Part shown: positions 44,899 through 53,794 of the stretch, piece by piece
Position numbering within the stretch: position 1 is the first letter of the stretch
How the letters are laid out: every line of letters begins with the position of its first letter
Source: Brachymonas wangyanguii
GTDB taxonomy: Bacteria; Pseudomonadota; Gammaproteobacteria; Burkholderiales; Burkholderiaceae_C
Direction: 5' to 3'
NCBI RefSeq assembly: GCF_045055315.1
Contig: NZ_CP173677.1
Span: 2,232,001-2,296,000 of the forward strand
Length of the DNA stretch: 64,000 nucleotides
Position numbers and translations under genes: made by a program
The notes under the pieces: generated by a model
What the model saw: the letters and a program-made list of their open reading frames with translations, nothing else
What the model was told of the DNA's origin: nothing
Database searches by the model: none

Positions 44899-47301
44899 GT
44901 GAGCTCCCGACTGCACTCCCCAGCACTTTCGCAACGCCGCAGCACGCGCTGGCTGCGTACGCCTGTCGCCCATGGCGTGCTGCTGCTGTGCAGCGGCCTG
45001 GCCATGCCGGCCTGGGCCGATGCGGCTCGTGGCTACGACATTTCCATCGTGCCGCCGGTCGCGGCCGCCTCGGCGCCGCAGGAGCCTGCCAGCGGTCCGA
45101 CCGTGATCGAGGCCAACCAGATCGAAGGCCAGGTCGACCTGGACGTCACCGCTACCGGCGCCGCCGTGATCCAGCAGCCCGGCACCGTGGTGCAGGGCGA
45201 GTTGCTGCACTATTCGATTCCCGCCAACGAGGTCACCGCCAAGGGCGATGTACGCATCGAGCGCGCTGGCAATGTCTACAGCGGCGATGCGCTGCAAATG
45301 CAGCTCGATACGCAATCGGGCACTTTCGACAACGTGCAGATGGAGATGCAGCGCACCGGTGGCCTGGCCCAGGCCAGCAAGATCGAATTCATCGACGGCA
45401 GCCACAGCATCGGCCACGACATGATCTACAGCACCTGCCGCCGCGCCGACCGGCAGGAAGGCGACTGGAACCCGGCCTGGTATATCCGTGGCGAAAAAAT
45501 CATCATCGACACCGAGGCCGACGAAGGCTATGTCGAAAATGGCGCGCTGGTGTTTTATGGCGTGCCGATCCTGCCGATTCCCGGTGGCCTGGGTTTCCCG
45601 CTGTCAGACAAGCGCCGTTCCGGCCTGCTGCCGCCGACCTTCTCGCTCGGCACCGAAGACGGCTTCGAGGTCGCGCAGCCCTACTACTTCAATATCGCGC
45701 CCAACCGCGATGCCACCGTCATGCCCACGGTCTACAGCAAGCGCGGCGTGGATCTATTCGGCCAGTTCCGCTACCTGGAAGACACCTATGCCGGCAACCT
45801 GCAGGCCAATTACCTGCCGGGCGACAATCTGCGTGACAACCTGGACCGCTGGCATTACGTGTTCCAGCATGCGCAGACCTTCCCGTCGGTGCCGGAGCGC
45901 TACGGCCAGTTCAAGCTCGACATGCATCTGGAACGCGTCAGCGATGACAACTACTGGCGCGATTTCTACAACTTCGACAGCCGCAACACGCTGCTGAGCG
46001 AACGCACCTTCTCCAGCAACATCCAGCTGGGCTGGAAAAAGGACTACTGGTCCGGCTTTATCCGCAACGAGAAGTGGCAGACGCTGCAGCAGCCAGACCC
46101 CATCATTCCGCCCTACGACAAGTCGCCGCAGCTGCACCTGAACTACACGCGTGACGATGTGCGCGGCTTTGACCTGTCGCTGGATCTGGATCACACGCGT
46201 TTCCGTTCCGACTCCAGCCTGGCCGAATACCCGGATGGCGACCGCAGCTACGCGCGCGCCCGTGTCAGCTACCCCTGGATACGCCCCTGGGGCTATGTGG
46301 TGCCGGCGCTGGAAGTCAACGCGCGCCACTACAGCACGGATACGGCCATGGACAACGGCAAGCGCTCCGACAGCGTGGTGATCCCGACCGCCACACTGGA
46401 CAGCTCGCTGGTGTTCGAGCGCGATACGCAGATGTTCAGCCGCAACGTGCGCCAGACGCTGGAGCCGCGCCTGTTCCTGGCCTATACGCCGTACAAGGAG
46501 CAGAACCACCTGCCGGCCTACGACAGCTGGCTGAAGGACTTCAACCTGTCCAGCATCTACAGCGCGAATCCGTTCTCCGGCAATGACCGCATTGCCGATA
46601 CGCGTTCGGCCACGCTGGGCGTGACCAGCCGCCTGTATGACAACGCCGATGGCGCCGAGCTGGCCAACCTGACCGTGGCCGCGCGCAAGCAGCTCAAGAC
46701 ACGCCGCGTCCAGCTCAACGACGAGGACACGCCCGACAGCAACAGCTTCAGCAACCTGCTGCTGGACGGCACCGTCAACTGGACACCGCAGTGGAGCACC
46801 CGCGCCAGCATGCAGTGGGATCCGGAAATCGGCCGCACCATGCGCGGCGTGGTGGGCGGCAGCTACACGCCTGGCCCCTACCGCAGCATCACCGCGCACT
46901 ACCGCCACCAGCGCGAGCGCACCGAACAGATCGACGTCGGCTGGCAATGGCCGCTGAACGACCTGTGGGGCAGCAAGGACGTCGAGAAGCCTGCCGGCCA
47001 GGGACTGGGACCGGGCCGCTGGTACACGGTCGGCCGCCTGTTCTACTCACTGCAGGAAAGCCGCCTGGTCGAATCGATTGTCGGCCTCGAGTACGACAGC
47101 TGCTGCTGGATCGGCCGCATTGCCCTGCACCGCAAGGCGGTCCAGCACCAGCCGGCCAAGATGGACAACCGCATCATGTTCCAGCTCGAGTTCAACGGAT
47201 TGTCACGATTGGGCTCCAGCCCGATCCGGACTTTCACCGACAATATCCCCAATTACCAGCTGCTGCGCGATCGCCGCAACAGCTCCGGATCGCCATTCTG
47301 A
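44899..47301 (+). CDS. lptD: LPS-assembly outer-membrane protein LptD
   Basis: About 800 aa. The signal peptide (after the GTG at 44899) ends near AWA. The N-terminal OstA/LptA-like jellyroll (GDVRIERAGNVYSGDALQMQ) precedes a large beta-barrel; two paired Cys near the C-terminus lie in EYDSCCWIGRI. It forms the LPS insertion plug with LptE. The frame is open far upstream to 44593, which runs into amgK, and there is no in-frame ATG before the signal, so GTG is inferred; no good ribosome site was found. surA follows 10 bp later. Confidence 0.92.
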   Translation: MSSRLHSPALSQRRSTRWLRTPVAHGVLLLCSGLAMPAWADAARGYDISIVPPVAAASAPQEPASGPTVIEANQIEGQVDLDVTATGAAVIQQPGTVVQGELLHYSIPANEVTAKGDVRIERAGNVYSGDALQMQLDTQSGTFDNVQMEMQRTGGLAQASKIEFIDGSHSIGHDMIYSTCRRADRQEGDWNPAWYIRGEKIIIDTEADEGYVENGALVFYGVPILPIPGGLGFPLSDKRRSGLLPPTFSLGTEDGFEVAQPYYFNIAPNRDATVMPTVYSKRGVDLFGQFRYLEDTYAGNLQANYLPGDNLRDNLDRWHYVFQHAQTFPSVPERYGQFKLDMHLERVSDDNYWRDFYNFDSRNTLLSERTFSSNIQLGWKKDYWSGFIRNEKWQTLQQPDPIIPPYDKSPQLHLNYTRDDVRGFDLSLDLDHTRFRSDSSLAEYPDGDRSYARARVSYPWIRPWGYVVPALEVNARHYSTDTAMDNGKRSDSVVIPTATLDSSLVFERDTQMFSRNVRQTLEPRLFLAYTPYKEQNHLPAYDSWLKDFNLSSIYSANPFSGNDRIADTRSATLGVTSRLYDNADGAELANLTVAARKQLKTRRVQLNDEDTPDSNSFSNLLLDGTVNWTPQWSTRASMQWDPEIGRTMRGVVGGSYTPGPYRSITAHYRHQRERTEQIDVGWQWPLNDLWGSKDVEKPAGQGLGPGRWYTVGRLFYSLQESRLVESIVGLEYDSCCWIGRIALHRKAVQHQPAKMDNRIMFQLEFNGLSRLGSSPIRTFTDNIPNYQLLRDRRNSSGSPF

Positions 47302-47311
47302 GAGAGATGCC

Positions 47312-48667
47312 ATGACTGCCGTACGCAAGCCCTCCTTCTTCCACCGCATGCACGCCCCGGCGCTGGCCTGCGCCCTGCTGCTGGGCGGCCAGGCCCTGCT
47401 GCCGGCCGTGCAGGCCCAGGGCGCGCGTGCCGGAGTGCAGAGCGACTACATCGTCGCCGTGGTCAACAAGGAGCCCGTCACCAACCGCGAAGTCCAGGTG
47501 CGCGCCAACGAACTGTCCCGCAGCCTGACAGCCGCCAAGCAGCCGGTTCCGGCACGCCAGGCGCTGCTGCAGCGTGCGCTTGATGACGTGATCTTCCAGA
47601 AAGCCGCGATCCAGTCGGCGCGCGGTACTGGTATCACCATCAGCGACGAGGAGCTGGACGTGCGTGAGCGCACGCTGGCGCGCCAGGCCAATCTGAGCCC
47701 CGAAAAGTTCCGCGCCCGCTTCATCCAGGAGCGCCGCATTGCCGCATCGCAGTACCGCGCCGCCCTGCGTGACGCCTACCTGCTGGAACGCGTACGTGAT
47801 GCCCGCGTGAACCAGGAAGTGGCCAAGGTCAGCGACCTGGAAGCACTGCGCACGCTGCGCGAGCAGCGCATCAAGCAGGGCCTGCCCGATAGCCTGGTGC
47901 CGGCCGTGCGCATGGCACAGATCCTGATCGCCGTGCCACCGGGCGCCAGCGCCGAACAGGTGCAGGGCCTGCAGCAGAAGGCCAACAACGCCGTGAAGGC
48001 GCTACGCAGCGGCCAGGAATTCCTGCAGGTGGCGCGCGAGTACAGCGACATCCCGCCGCAGGCCAGCCCGCTGGTGCCGCAGGAGCAGCTGACGGCCGAT
48101 CTGGCAGCCGCGATCCGCAACGTGCCGCTGGGCCAGAGCACTGATGCCGTGCGCACCGAGGACGGTTTCCACATCATCCAGGTGATCGAGCGCCAGAACA
48201 TCGACATGGCGTTTGGCGTGACGGAAACCCATGCCCGCCATATCCTGCTGATCCCCAATGACAAGCTGACCGCCAAGCAGGCCACGGCCCAGCTGAACCA
48301 GGTGCGCCGTGACATCGCCTCCGGCAAGACCGATTTTGCCGATGCCGCACGTCGCCTGTCCATGGACGGCAGCGCCCAGCAGGGCGGCGACCTGGGCTGG
48401 GCCCAGCCCGGCATGTTCGTGCCCGAGTTCGAGGAGCGCCTGGGCCAGCTGCAGGCCGCCGGCAACATGACGCAGCCCTTCACCTCGCGTTTTGGCGTGC
48501 ATCTGGTGCAGCTGCTGGAGCGCCGCTCGGTGCCCATGACGCAGGCGCAACAGGTCGCCATGGCGCGCGCCGCCCTGCGTGAGCAGCGCGCCGGTGAGGC
48601 CCTGCGCAACTGGGAAGAAGAGATCCGCGGCCGCGCCTACATCGAGATGCGCAGGACGCCGAGTTGA
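47312..48667 (+). CDS. surA: Periplasmic peptidyl-prolyl isomerase/chaperone SurA
   Basis: 451 aa. A signal peptide ends near VQA (residues 31-33). The N-terminal SurA domain (SDYIVAVVNKEPVTNREV) is followed by two parvulin domains: one at about 205-305 (VRMAQILIAVPPGASAEQ) and one at about 310-410 (ETHARHILLIPNDKLT). It folds outer-membrane porins and LptD, encoded just upstream. GAGAGA precedes the ATG. Confidence 0.95.
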   Translation: MTAVRKPSFFHRMHAPALACALLLGGQALLPAVQAQGARAGVQSDYIVAVVNKEPVTNREVQVRANELSRSLTAAKQPVPARQALLQRALDDVIFQKAAIQSARGTGITISDEELDVRERTLARQANLSPEKFRARFIQERRIAASQYRAALRDAYLLERVRDARVNQEVAKVSDLEALRTLREQRIKQGLPDSLVPAVRMAQILIAVPPGASAEQVQGLQQKANNAVKALRSGQEFLQVAREYSDIPPQASPLVPQEQLTADLAAAIRNVPLGQSTDAVRTEDGFHIIQVIERQNIDMAFGVTETHARHILLIPNDKLTAKQATAQLNQVRRDIASGKTDFADAARRLSMDGSAQQGGDLGWAQPGMFVPEFEERLGQLQAAGNMTQPFTSRFGVHLVQLLERRSVPMTQAQQVAMARAALREQRAGEALRNWEEEIRGRAYIEMRRTPS

Positions 48668-49509
48668 GTCGCGCGCCCTCCTCCTCCCGCCGTGGTGGCG
48701 CCGCGCCGCGCAAGCAGGCCGTGCGTGGCAGCGGCGGCCATGTGGCACGCAAGCGCTTCGGCCAGAACTTCCTGTGTGATGGCGGCATCATCGCCGGCAT
48801 CGTCGATGCGATTGCGCCGCGCGCCGGCGAACCGCTGATCGAGATCGGTCCCGGCCTGGCGGCGCTGACACAACCGCTGGTGGAACGCGCCGGCCAGCTC
48901 ACCGTGATCGAGCTGGACCGCGACCTGGCGGCGCGCCTGCGCCAGCATCCGCAGCTGGACGTGATCGAATCGGACGTGCTCAAGGTCGATATCTCGGCGC
49001 TGGTCGCCGAACGCGGCTGGGAGCGCGTGCGCGTCTGCGGCAACCTGCCCTACAACATCTCCACGCCGATCCTGTTCCACCTGCTTGACCATGTGCAGGT
49101 GATCCGCGACCAGCATTTCATGCTGCAGAAAGAAGTGATCGACCGCATGCTGGCCTCGCCCGCCAGCAGCGATTACAGCCGCCTGACGGTAATGCTGCAG
49201 TGGCGCTACGCCATGGAGCAGGTGCTGTTCGTGCCGCCGGAGAGCTTTGACCCGCCGCCCAGGGTGAACAGCGCCGTGGTGCGCATGGTGCCGCTGGCCG
49301 AGCCACCGCAACTGCACCTGCCGACCTATGCCGGACTGGTGCAATCGGCCTTCAGCCAGCGCCGCAAGCTGCTGCGCCATTCGCTCGGCCACTGGCTGGA
49401 ACAGCACGGCTTTGCCGGCGAGTTTGACCTGCAGCGTCGCGCCGAGGAAGTGCCGGTGCACGAATACGTGGCGCTGTCCCAGCACCCATCGCTGCAACCA
49501 GCAGCCTGA
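48664..49509 (+). CDS. rsmA: 16S rRNA (adenine-1518/1519-N6)-dimethyltransferase
   Basis: About 281 aa if the TTG at 48664 (TTGA overlap with the surA stop codon) is the start; GTG codons at 48721 and 48742 are alternatives. ARKRFGQNFLCD begins the conserved part, followed by IEIGPGLAALT (SAM site) and catalytic NLPYN. It dimethylates A1518 and A1519. pdxA, which often lies between surA and rsmA, is absent. The 25 residues before ARKRFGQ are basic and non-conserved. Confidence 0.93.
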   Translation: MSRAPSSSRRGGAAPRKQAVRGSGGHVARKRFGQNFLCDGGIIAGIVDAIAPRAGEPLIEIGPGLAALTQPLVERAGQLTVIELDRDLAARLRQHPQLDVIESDVLKVDISALVAERGWERVRVCGNLPYNISTPILFHLLDHVQVIRDQHFMLQKEVIDRMLASPASSDYSRLTVMLQWRYAMEQVLFVPPESFDPPPRVNSAVVRMVPLAEPPQLHLPTYAGLVQSAFSQRRKLLRHSLGHWLEQHGFAGEFDLQRRAEEVPVHEYVALSQHPSLQPAA

Positions 49510-49516
49510 TCGCAGC

Positions 49517-49547
49517 CAAAAAACAGCCCGTCGTCATGACGGGCTGT
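49517..49547 (-). terminator. Terminator of the amino-acid ABC transporter operon
   Basis: ACAGCCCGTC (49523-49532) pairs with GACGGGCTGT (49538-49547); on the minus strand it is followed by six T. It lies directly after the ATPase gene and also faces rsmA from the other side. Confidence 0.88.
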
Positions 49548-49551
49548 GGGT

Positions 49552-50337
49552 TTAGAGCATGTGCTGCAGGAAGGCGCGGGCGCGCGGGTGTTGCGGATCG
49601 CGGAAAAAGTCCTGCGCCGGCCGGTCTTCGGCGATCACGCCCTGGTCCATGAACAGCACGCGGTGCGCGACCTCGCGCGCAAACGCCATCTCGTGTGTCA
49701 CCACCAGCATCGTCATGTGTTCGGCTGCCAGCTGGCGCATGGTGCGCAGCACTTCGCCGGTCAGCTCCGGGTCAAGTGCACTGGTGGGCTCATCGAACAG
49801 CATCAGCGCCGGCTGCATCGCCAGCGCGCGCGCAATCGCCACGCGCTGTTTCTGGCCGCCAGAAAGGCGGTTCGGATAGGCATCGCGCTTGTCACTCAGG
49901 CCGACCTTGTGCAGCAGCTCCTCGGCCTGCGGCACGATCTGCTCGCGCTTCAGGCCCTTGACCGTCATCGGGGCCTCGATCAGGTTCTGCAGCACCGTCA
50001 TGTGCGGGAACAGGTTGAAATGCTGGAACACCATGCCGGTGCAGGCACAAATGCGGCGCACCTGGCGCTCGTCCGGGTAGCGCGCCTTGCCGGCGGCATC
50101 GTTCTCGACCAGAGTCTGGCCGGCGATGACGATACGACCCTGCTCCACCGTTTCCAGGTGGTTCAGGCAGCGCAGCAGCGTCGACTTGCCGGAGCCGGAA
50201 GAGCCGAGAATGGCAATTACCTCGCCCGGCTGCACCCGCAGCGACACGCCACGCAGCACATGGTTGTCGCCAAAGCGCTTGTGCACGCCTTCGAGCAGCA
50301 GCGCCGGCTGGGCCTCCTTACTGGTCTTGTCGGGCAT
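49552..50337 (-). CDS. Polar amino-acid ABC transporter ATP-binding protein
   Basis: 261 aa. Walker A GSSGSGKST (about 46-54), signature LSGGQKQRV, Walker B LMLFDEP, and the H-loop VTHE. The sequence order is that of GlnQ/HisP/GltL-type importers. It overlaps the permease gene by 20 bp, so the proteins are coupled. Confidence 0.95.
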   Translation of the reverse strand: MPDKTSKEAQPALLLEGVHKRFGDNHVLRGVSLRVQPGEVIAILGSSGSGKSTLLRCLNHLETVEQGRIVIAGQTLVENDAAGKARYPDERQVRRICACTGMVFQHFNLFPHMTVLQNLIEAPMTVKGLKREQIVPQAEELLHKVGLSDKRDAYPNRLSGGQKQRVAIARALAMQPALMLFDEPTSALDPELTGEVLRTMRQLAAEHMTMLVVTHEMAFAREVAHRVLFMDQGVIAEDRPAQDFFRDPQHPRARAFLQHML

Positions 50338-50971
50338 AGCGTTGCTCCAGGCGCTGGAAGATCCAGGTCAGCACCAGTGTCATGATCAGGTAGAACAGCG
50401 CCGCCACGATGAAGGGCGTGACGGTGAACTCGCGCTGCACGATGTTGCGCGCGGCGCGCAGCAGGTCATTCAGAGCCAGCACGTAGATCAGCGCGGTGTC
50501 CTTGACCAGCGTGATGGTCTCGTTGCTCATGGGCGGCAAGATGTGGCGCACCATCTGCGGCAGCACGATGCGGCGCATGGTCTGGCCATAGCTCATGCCG
50601 AGCGACTTGGCCGCCTCGTACTGGCCGCGATCCACGCTCTGGATGCCGGCGCGAAAGATCTCGGCAAAATAGGCGGCAAAGTTGAGTGCAAACGCCACCA
50701 CCGCCGACGGGAAGTCCGGCAGCCTGACGCCGATCACCGGCACAAACGGCAGCGCAAAGTAGATGAACAGCAGCTGCAGCATCAGCGGTGTGCCGCGCAT
50801 CAGCCAGATATAGCCGCTCACCGCCTGGCGCACGACGGCAAAGCGCGACATGCGCAGCAGCGCCAGCACCAGCCCCAGCGGAATCGCCAGGATCAGGGTG
50901 ATGAAGAACAGCTGGAGGGTGGTGCCCGCGCCTTCGAGCAGCGGGGGCAGCATGTTGAGGATGTTATCCAT
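50318..50971 (-). CDS. Polar amino-acid ABC transporter permease
   Basis: 217 aa, HisM/GlnP-type permease with about five helices. The cytoplasmic coupling motif is near AAKSLGMSYGQTMRRIVLPQ (about 121-140), the conserved EAA-type loop. Only one permease gene is seen, so a homodimer is likely. It is followed by the overlapping ATPase gene. Confidence 0.95.
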   Translation of the reverse strand: MDNILNMLPPLLEGAGTTLQLFFITLILAIPLGLVLALLRMSRFAVVRQAVSGYIWLMRGTPLMLQLLFIYFALPFVPVIGVRLPDFPSAVVAFALNFAAYFAEIFRAGIQSVDRGQYEAAKSLGMSYGQTMRRIVLPQMVRHILPPMSNETITLVKDTALIYVLALNDLLRAARNIVQREFTVTPFIVAALFYLIMTLVLTWIFQRLEQRYARQDQ

Positions 50972-51040
50972 GCCGGATCAGCAGATCAGCCGCAGGCCAC
51001 ATGCAGGTAGCGCATGTGGCCGGCAGGAATCGCCAGCAGC

Positions 51041-51859
51041 TTACTGCTTGGCTTCGGCGAACCACTTGTCGTAGATGGTCTTGGCGGAACCGTCGGCAAC
51101 CATGGCGTCCAGCGTCTGGTCCAGCTTGGTCAGCAGCTCGGCATCGTCCTTGCGCACTGCCACGCCGTAGTCTTCGCTGCCGAAGTTGTCTGCCAGCACG
51201 CGGTACTCGCCCGGCTTCTTGCTGGTGTAGTAGCGGCCGACCACTTCGTCCACCACCACGGCGTCCAGACGGCCGGTGGTCAGGTCCATCAGCGCGGCAA
51301 CGTTGTCACCGAACTTCTTCAGCTCCTTGATGTCCTTGGCAAGCGGATCCTTCTGCACCGCTTCCACGGCCGTGCTGCCGTCCTGGACGCCCACCACCTT
51401 GCCAGCCAGCTCGGCCTTGGCCTGGATCGGCGACTTTTCGGTCACGATCACGATCTGCTGGTTCTGCATGTAGGGCTTGGTGAAGTTGACGTTCTTCTTG
51501 CGCTCTTCGGTGATGGTCATGCCGTTCCACAGCAGGTCCACGCGCTTGCCATTGAGCTCGGCTTCCTTGGCGCTCCAGTCGATCGGCTTGAATTCCATTT
51601 CCACGCCCATGCGCTTGCCGGCCTCACGCGCCAGATCCAGGTCGTAGCCGACCAGCTCGCCCTTCTCGTCACGGAAACCCATGGGCGGGAAGTTGTCATC
51701 CAGGCCCACCACGATCTTGGCCGGCAGGCCAGCGGCGGCAGAGGCAGCGCTGCCGGCAGCAGCCGGTGCATCCGGCGCAGACTTGCTGCAGCCCCACAGC
51801 AGGGCGGCGGCAGCAACGGAGGTCATCAGGGTACGGACGGAAAAAAGGCGACGATTCAT
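51041..51859 (-). CDS. Amino-acid ABC transporter substrate-binding lipoprotein
   Basis: 272 aa. A lipoprotein signal ends LLWGC with Cys24, then an Ala/Ser/Pro-rich linker and the SBP_bac_3 fold (KIVVGLDDNFPPMGFRDEKG). The C-terminal lobe ends IYDKWFAEAKQ. The ligand cannot be named from sequence. The frame extends upstream but the ATG at 51859 gives the correct signal peptide. It leads the three-gene operon, 69 bp ahead of the permease. Confidence 0.93.
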   Translation of the reverse strand: MNRRLFSVRTLMTSVAAAALLWGCSKSAPDAPAAAGSAASAAAGLPAKIVVGLDDNFPPMGFRDEKGELVGYDLDLAREAGKRMGVEMEFKPIDWSAKEAELNGKRVDLLWNGMTITEERKKNVNFTKPYMQNQQIVIVTEKSPIQAKAELAGKVVGVQDGSTAVEAVQKDPLAKDIKELKKFGDNVAALMDLTTGRLDAVVVDEVVGRYYTSKKPGEYRVLADNFGSEDYGVAVRKDDAELLTKLDQTLDAMVADGSAKTIYDKWFAEAKQ

Positions 51860-51927
51860 GACGTGTTTCGTAAAAATTCTTGACAGAAAGATCGAATGAT
51901 AAACGCTATCGCTCGATGCTGCATCAG

Positions 51928-51961
51928 CAAAAAGGCGAATGCCCACGCGGACATTCGCCTT
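51928..51961 (-). terminator. Terminator of the CoA-transferase gene
   Basis: AAGGCGAATG (51932-51941) pairs with CATTCGCCTT (51952-51961), with a T run on the minus strand. It lies 24 bp after the stop codon. Confidence 0.88.
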
Positions 51962-51984
51962 CACGGGCTAGCCTGTGACCGGAA

Positions 51985-53502
51985 TCACGGCTTCATGGAG
52001 CCGGTCTTCTCGAAGCGCTCGTGCCAGGACAGGGCTTCGGTCAGGATGTGCGGCGTGTGCTTGCCAGGCGACTCGCGCAGCGAACGCTGGTAGTAGTCCA
52101 TCAGCTGGTCACGGTAGTCAGGGTGCGCACAGTTCTTGATCACCAGCTCGGCACGCGCCTTGGGCGCCAGGCCGCGCAGGTCGGCCAGACCCTGTTCGGT
52201 CACCAGCACCTGCACGTCGTGCTCGGTGTGGTCCACGTGGCTGACCATCGGCACGATGCAGGAGATCTGGCCGTTCTTGGCGGTGGACGGCGTCATGAAC
52301 ACGGAGATATAGGCGTTGCGGGCGAAGTCGCCGGAACCACCGATACCGTTCATGATGCGCGTGCCCATGATGTGGGTGGAGTTGACGTTGCCGTAGATGT
52401 CAGCCTCGATCATGCCGTTCATCGCCAGGATGCCCAGGCGGCGGATCACTTCCGGGTGGTTGGAGATTTCCTGCGGGCGCAGCAGGATCTTGCTGCGCAG
52501 CATGTCGATGTTCTCTTCAAAGTACTTCAGGCCGTTTTCGCTCAGGCTGATGGCGGTGGCAGACGCGTGGCGCAGCTTGCCGGAGGCAATCATGTCCAGC
52601 ATGCCGTCCTGCAGCACTTCGGTATAGGCCGTCATGTCTTCGAAGGAGCTCTTGTTCAGGCCATCCAGCACCGCGTTGGCGATGTTGCCGACGCCGGATT
52701 GCAGCGGCAGCAGGCTGGCCGGCAGGCGGCCCTTCTTGACTTCGCTCTTGAAGAACTCGACCAGGTGGCCGGCGATCATCTCGGACTGCGCATCCGGCGC
52801 GGAGAAGGCGGTGTTGCGGTCAGGCGCGTCGGTCTCGACCACGGCCACGACCTTGTTCGGGTCCACGCGCAGGTAGGGATCACCGATGCGGTTGTCGCTG
52901 TGCGTCATCGGAATCGGCAGGCGGTGCGGCGGCAGCTGGGTGCCGTAGTAGATGTCGTGCATGCCGCGCAGCGCCATGCTCTGGCGGCTGTTCACCTCCA
53001 GGATGATCTTGTCGGCCTGGTCCAGCCAGGTCTTGTTGTTGCCGATGGAGGTAGACGGCACCAGCGAGCCGTCTTCCAGCACCGCAGCGACTTCGACCAG
53101 CGCCACGTTCAGGCCGCCATAGAAGCCGAACCAGACATACTGCGCCACGTGCGACAGGTGGATGTCGGCGTACTGCATGGTGCCTTCGTTGATCTTCTGG
53201 CGGCAGATCGGGTCGGACTGGTAGGGCAGACGCATCTCGATGCCGTTGGCCTTGGCCAGTGCACCGTCCAGCTCGGGAGCGGTAGAGGCACCGGTCCAGA
53301 CGCCGATGCGGAAAGGCTCGCCGCGCGCCTGCGCCGCCTCGATCTGGGCAGCCAGTGCATAGGGCACGACCTTGGGCTGGCCAGAGCCGGTAAAGCCGCT
53401 CATGCCGACGTTGTCGCCATGCTTGATGAAACGGGCGGCCTCTTCGGCGGACATGATCTTGTCGCGGAAGGCCTGGTGCATTACTCGGGAGGAAGTCGTC
53501 AT
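51985..53502 (-). CDS. Succinyl-CoA:acetate CoA-transferase/acetyl-CoA hydrolase family
   Basis: 505 aa, the length of the AarC/ScpC family. The N-terminus (MSGFTGSGQPKVVPYAL) and LQSGVGNIANAVLDGL are characteristic. Glu295 in TAYTEVLQD corresponds to the active-site Glu of class I CoA-transferases. It probably exchanges CoA between succinyl-CoA and acetate. The frame extends 32 codons upstream, but the ATG at 53502 matches the family. SucCD at 2974-5066 acts on the same metabolite. Confidence 0.92.
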   Translation of the reverse strand: MTTSSRVMHQAFRDKIMSAEEAARFIKHGDNVGMSGFTGSGQPKVVPYALAAQIEAAQARGEPFRIGVWTGASTAPELDGALAKANGIEMRLPYQSDPICRQKINEGTMQYADIHLSHVAQYVWFGFYGGLNVALVEVAAVLEDGSLVPSTSIGNNKTWLDQADKIILEVNSRQSMALRGMHDIYYGTQLPPHRLPIPMTHSDNRIGDPYLRVDPNKVVAVVETDAPDRNTAFSAPDAQSEMIAGHLVEFFKSEVKKGRLPASLLPLQSGVGNIANAVLDGLNKSSFEDMTAYTEVLQDGMLDMIASGKLRHASATAISLSENGLKYFEENIDMLRSKILLRPQEISNHPEVIRRLGILAMNGMIEADIYGNVNSTHIMGTRIMNGIGGSGDFARNAYISVFMTPSTAKNGQISCIVPMVSHVDHTEHDVQVLVTEQGLADLRGLAPKARAELVIKNCAHPDYRDQLMDYYQRSLRESPGKHTPHILTEALSWHERFEKTGSMKP

Positions 53503-53645
53503 ACTGGCGTGTCTTTCAATCAGGATGAAAAACATGCCGCTGCACTTGTCTCCTGATGCCAGGGTGCAGGCGGCATGGTGCGGAATCTGCGCAGGCACTG
53601 GCGGGTTGTTTCAGCCACCAGATTGTCGCCGGGCAGACAATCCCG

Positions 53646-53676
53646 GTTTACGGTACGCGCAACCGTACGGGTAAAC
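53646..53676. repeat. Interrupted palindrome upstream of the CoA-transferase gene
   Basis: GTTTAC plus GTACG on the left arm pairs with CGTAC plus GTAAAC on the right around CGCAAC, with one small bulge. It lies 144-174 bp upstream of the ATG in a 292-bp gap, and could be an operator or leader hairpin. A possible -10 (TACAAT, minus strand, 53685-53690) is 9 bp away. Confidence 0.5.
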
Positions 53677-53743
53677 CCTGAAGCATTGTACGCCCTGAAC
53701 GTGACACATGCATGTTTTTGCTGCACGTACGCTTCCGATGGCA

Positions 53744-53773
53744 GCAAAAACAAGGGCAGCCCGCAGGCTGCCC
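53744..53773 (-). terminator. Terminator of dnaN
   Basis: GGGCAGCC (53754-53761) pairs with GGCTGCCC (53766-53773); on the minus strand TTGTTTTTGC follows. A second inverted repeat, TTTTTGCTGC (53715-53724) with GCAGCAAAAA (53741-53750), overlaps the T tract. Confidence 0.85.
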
Positions 53774-53794
53774 CCTATGTGAAAGCGCGATCGC

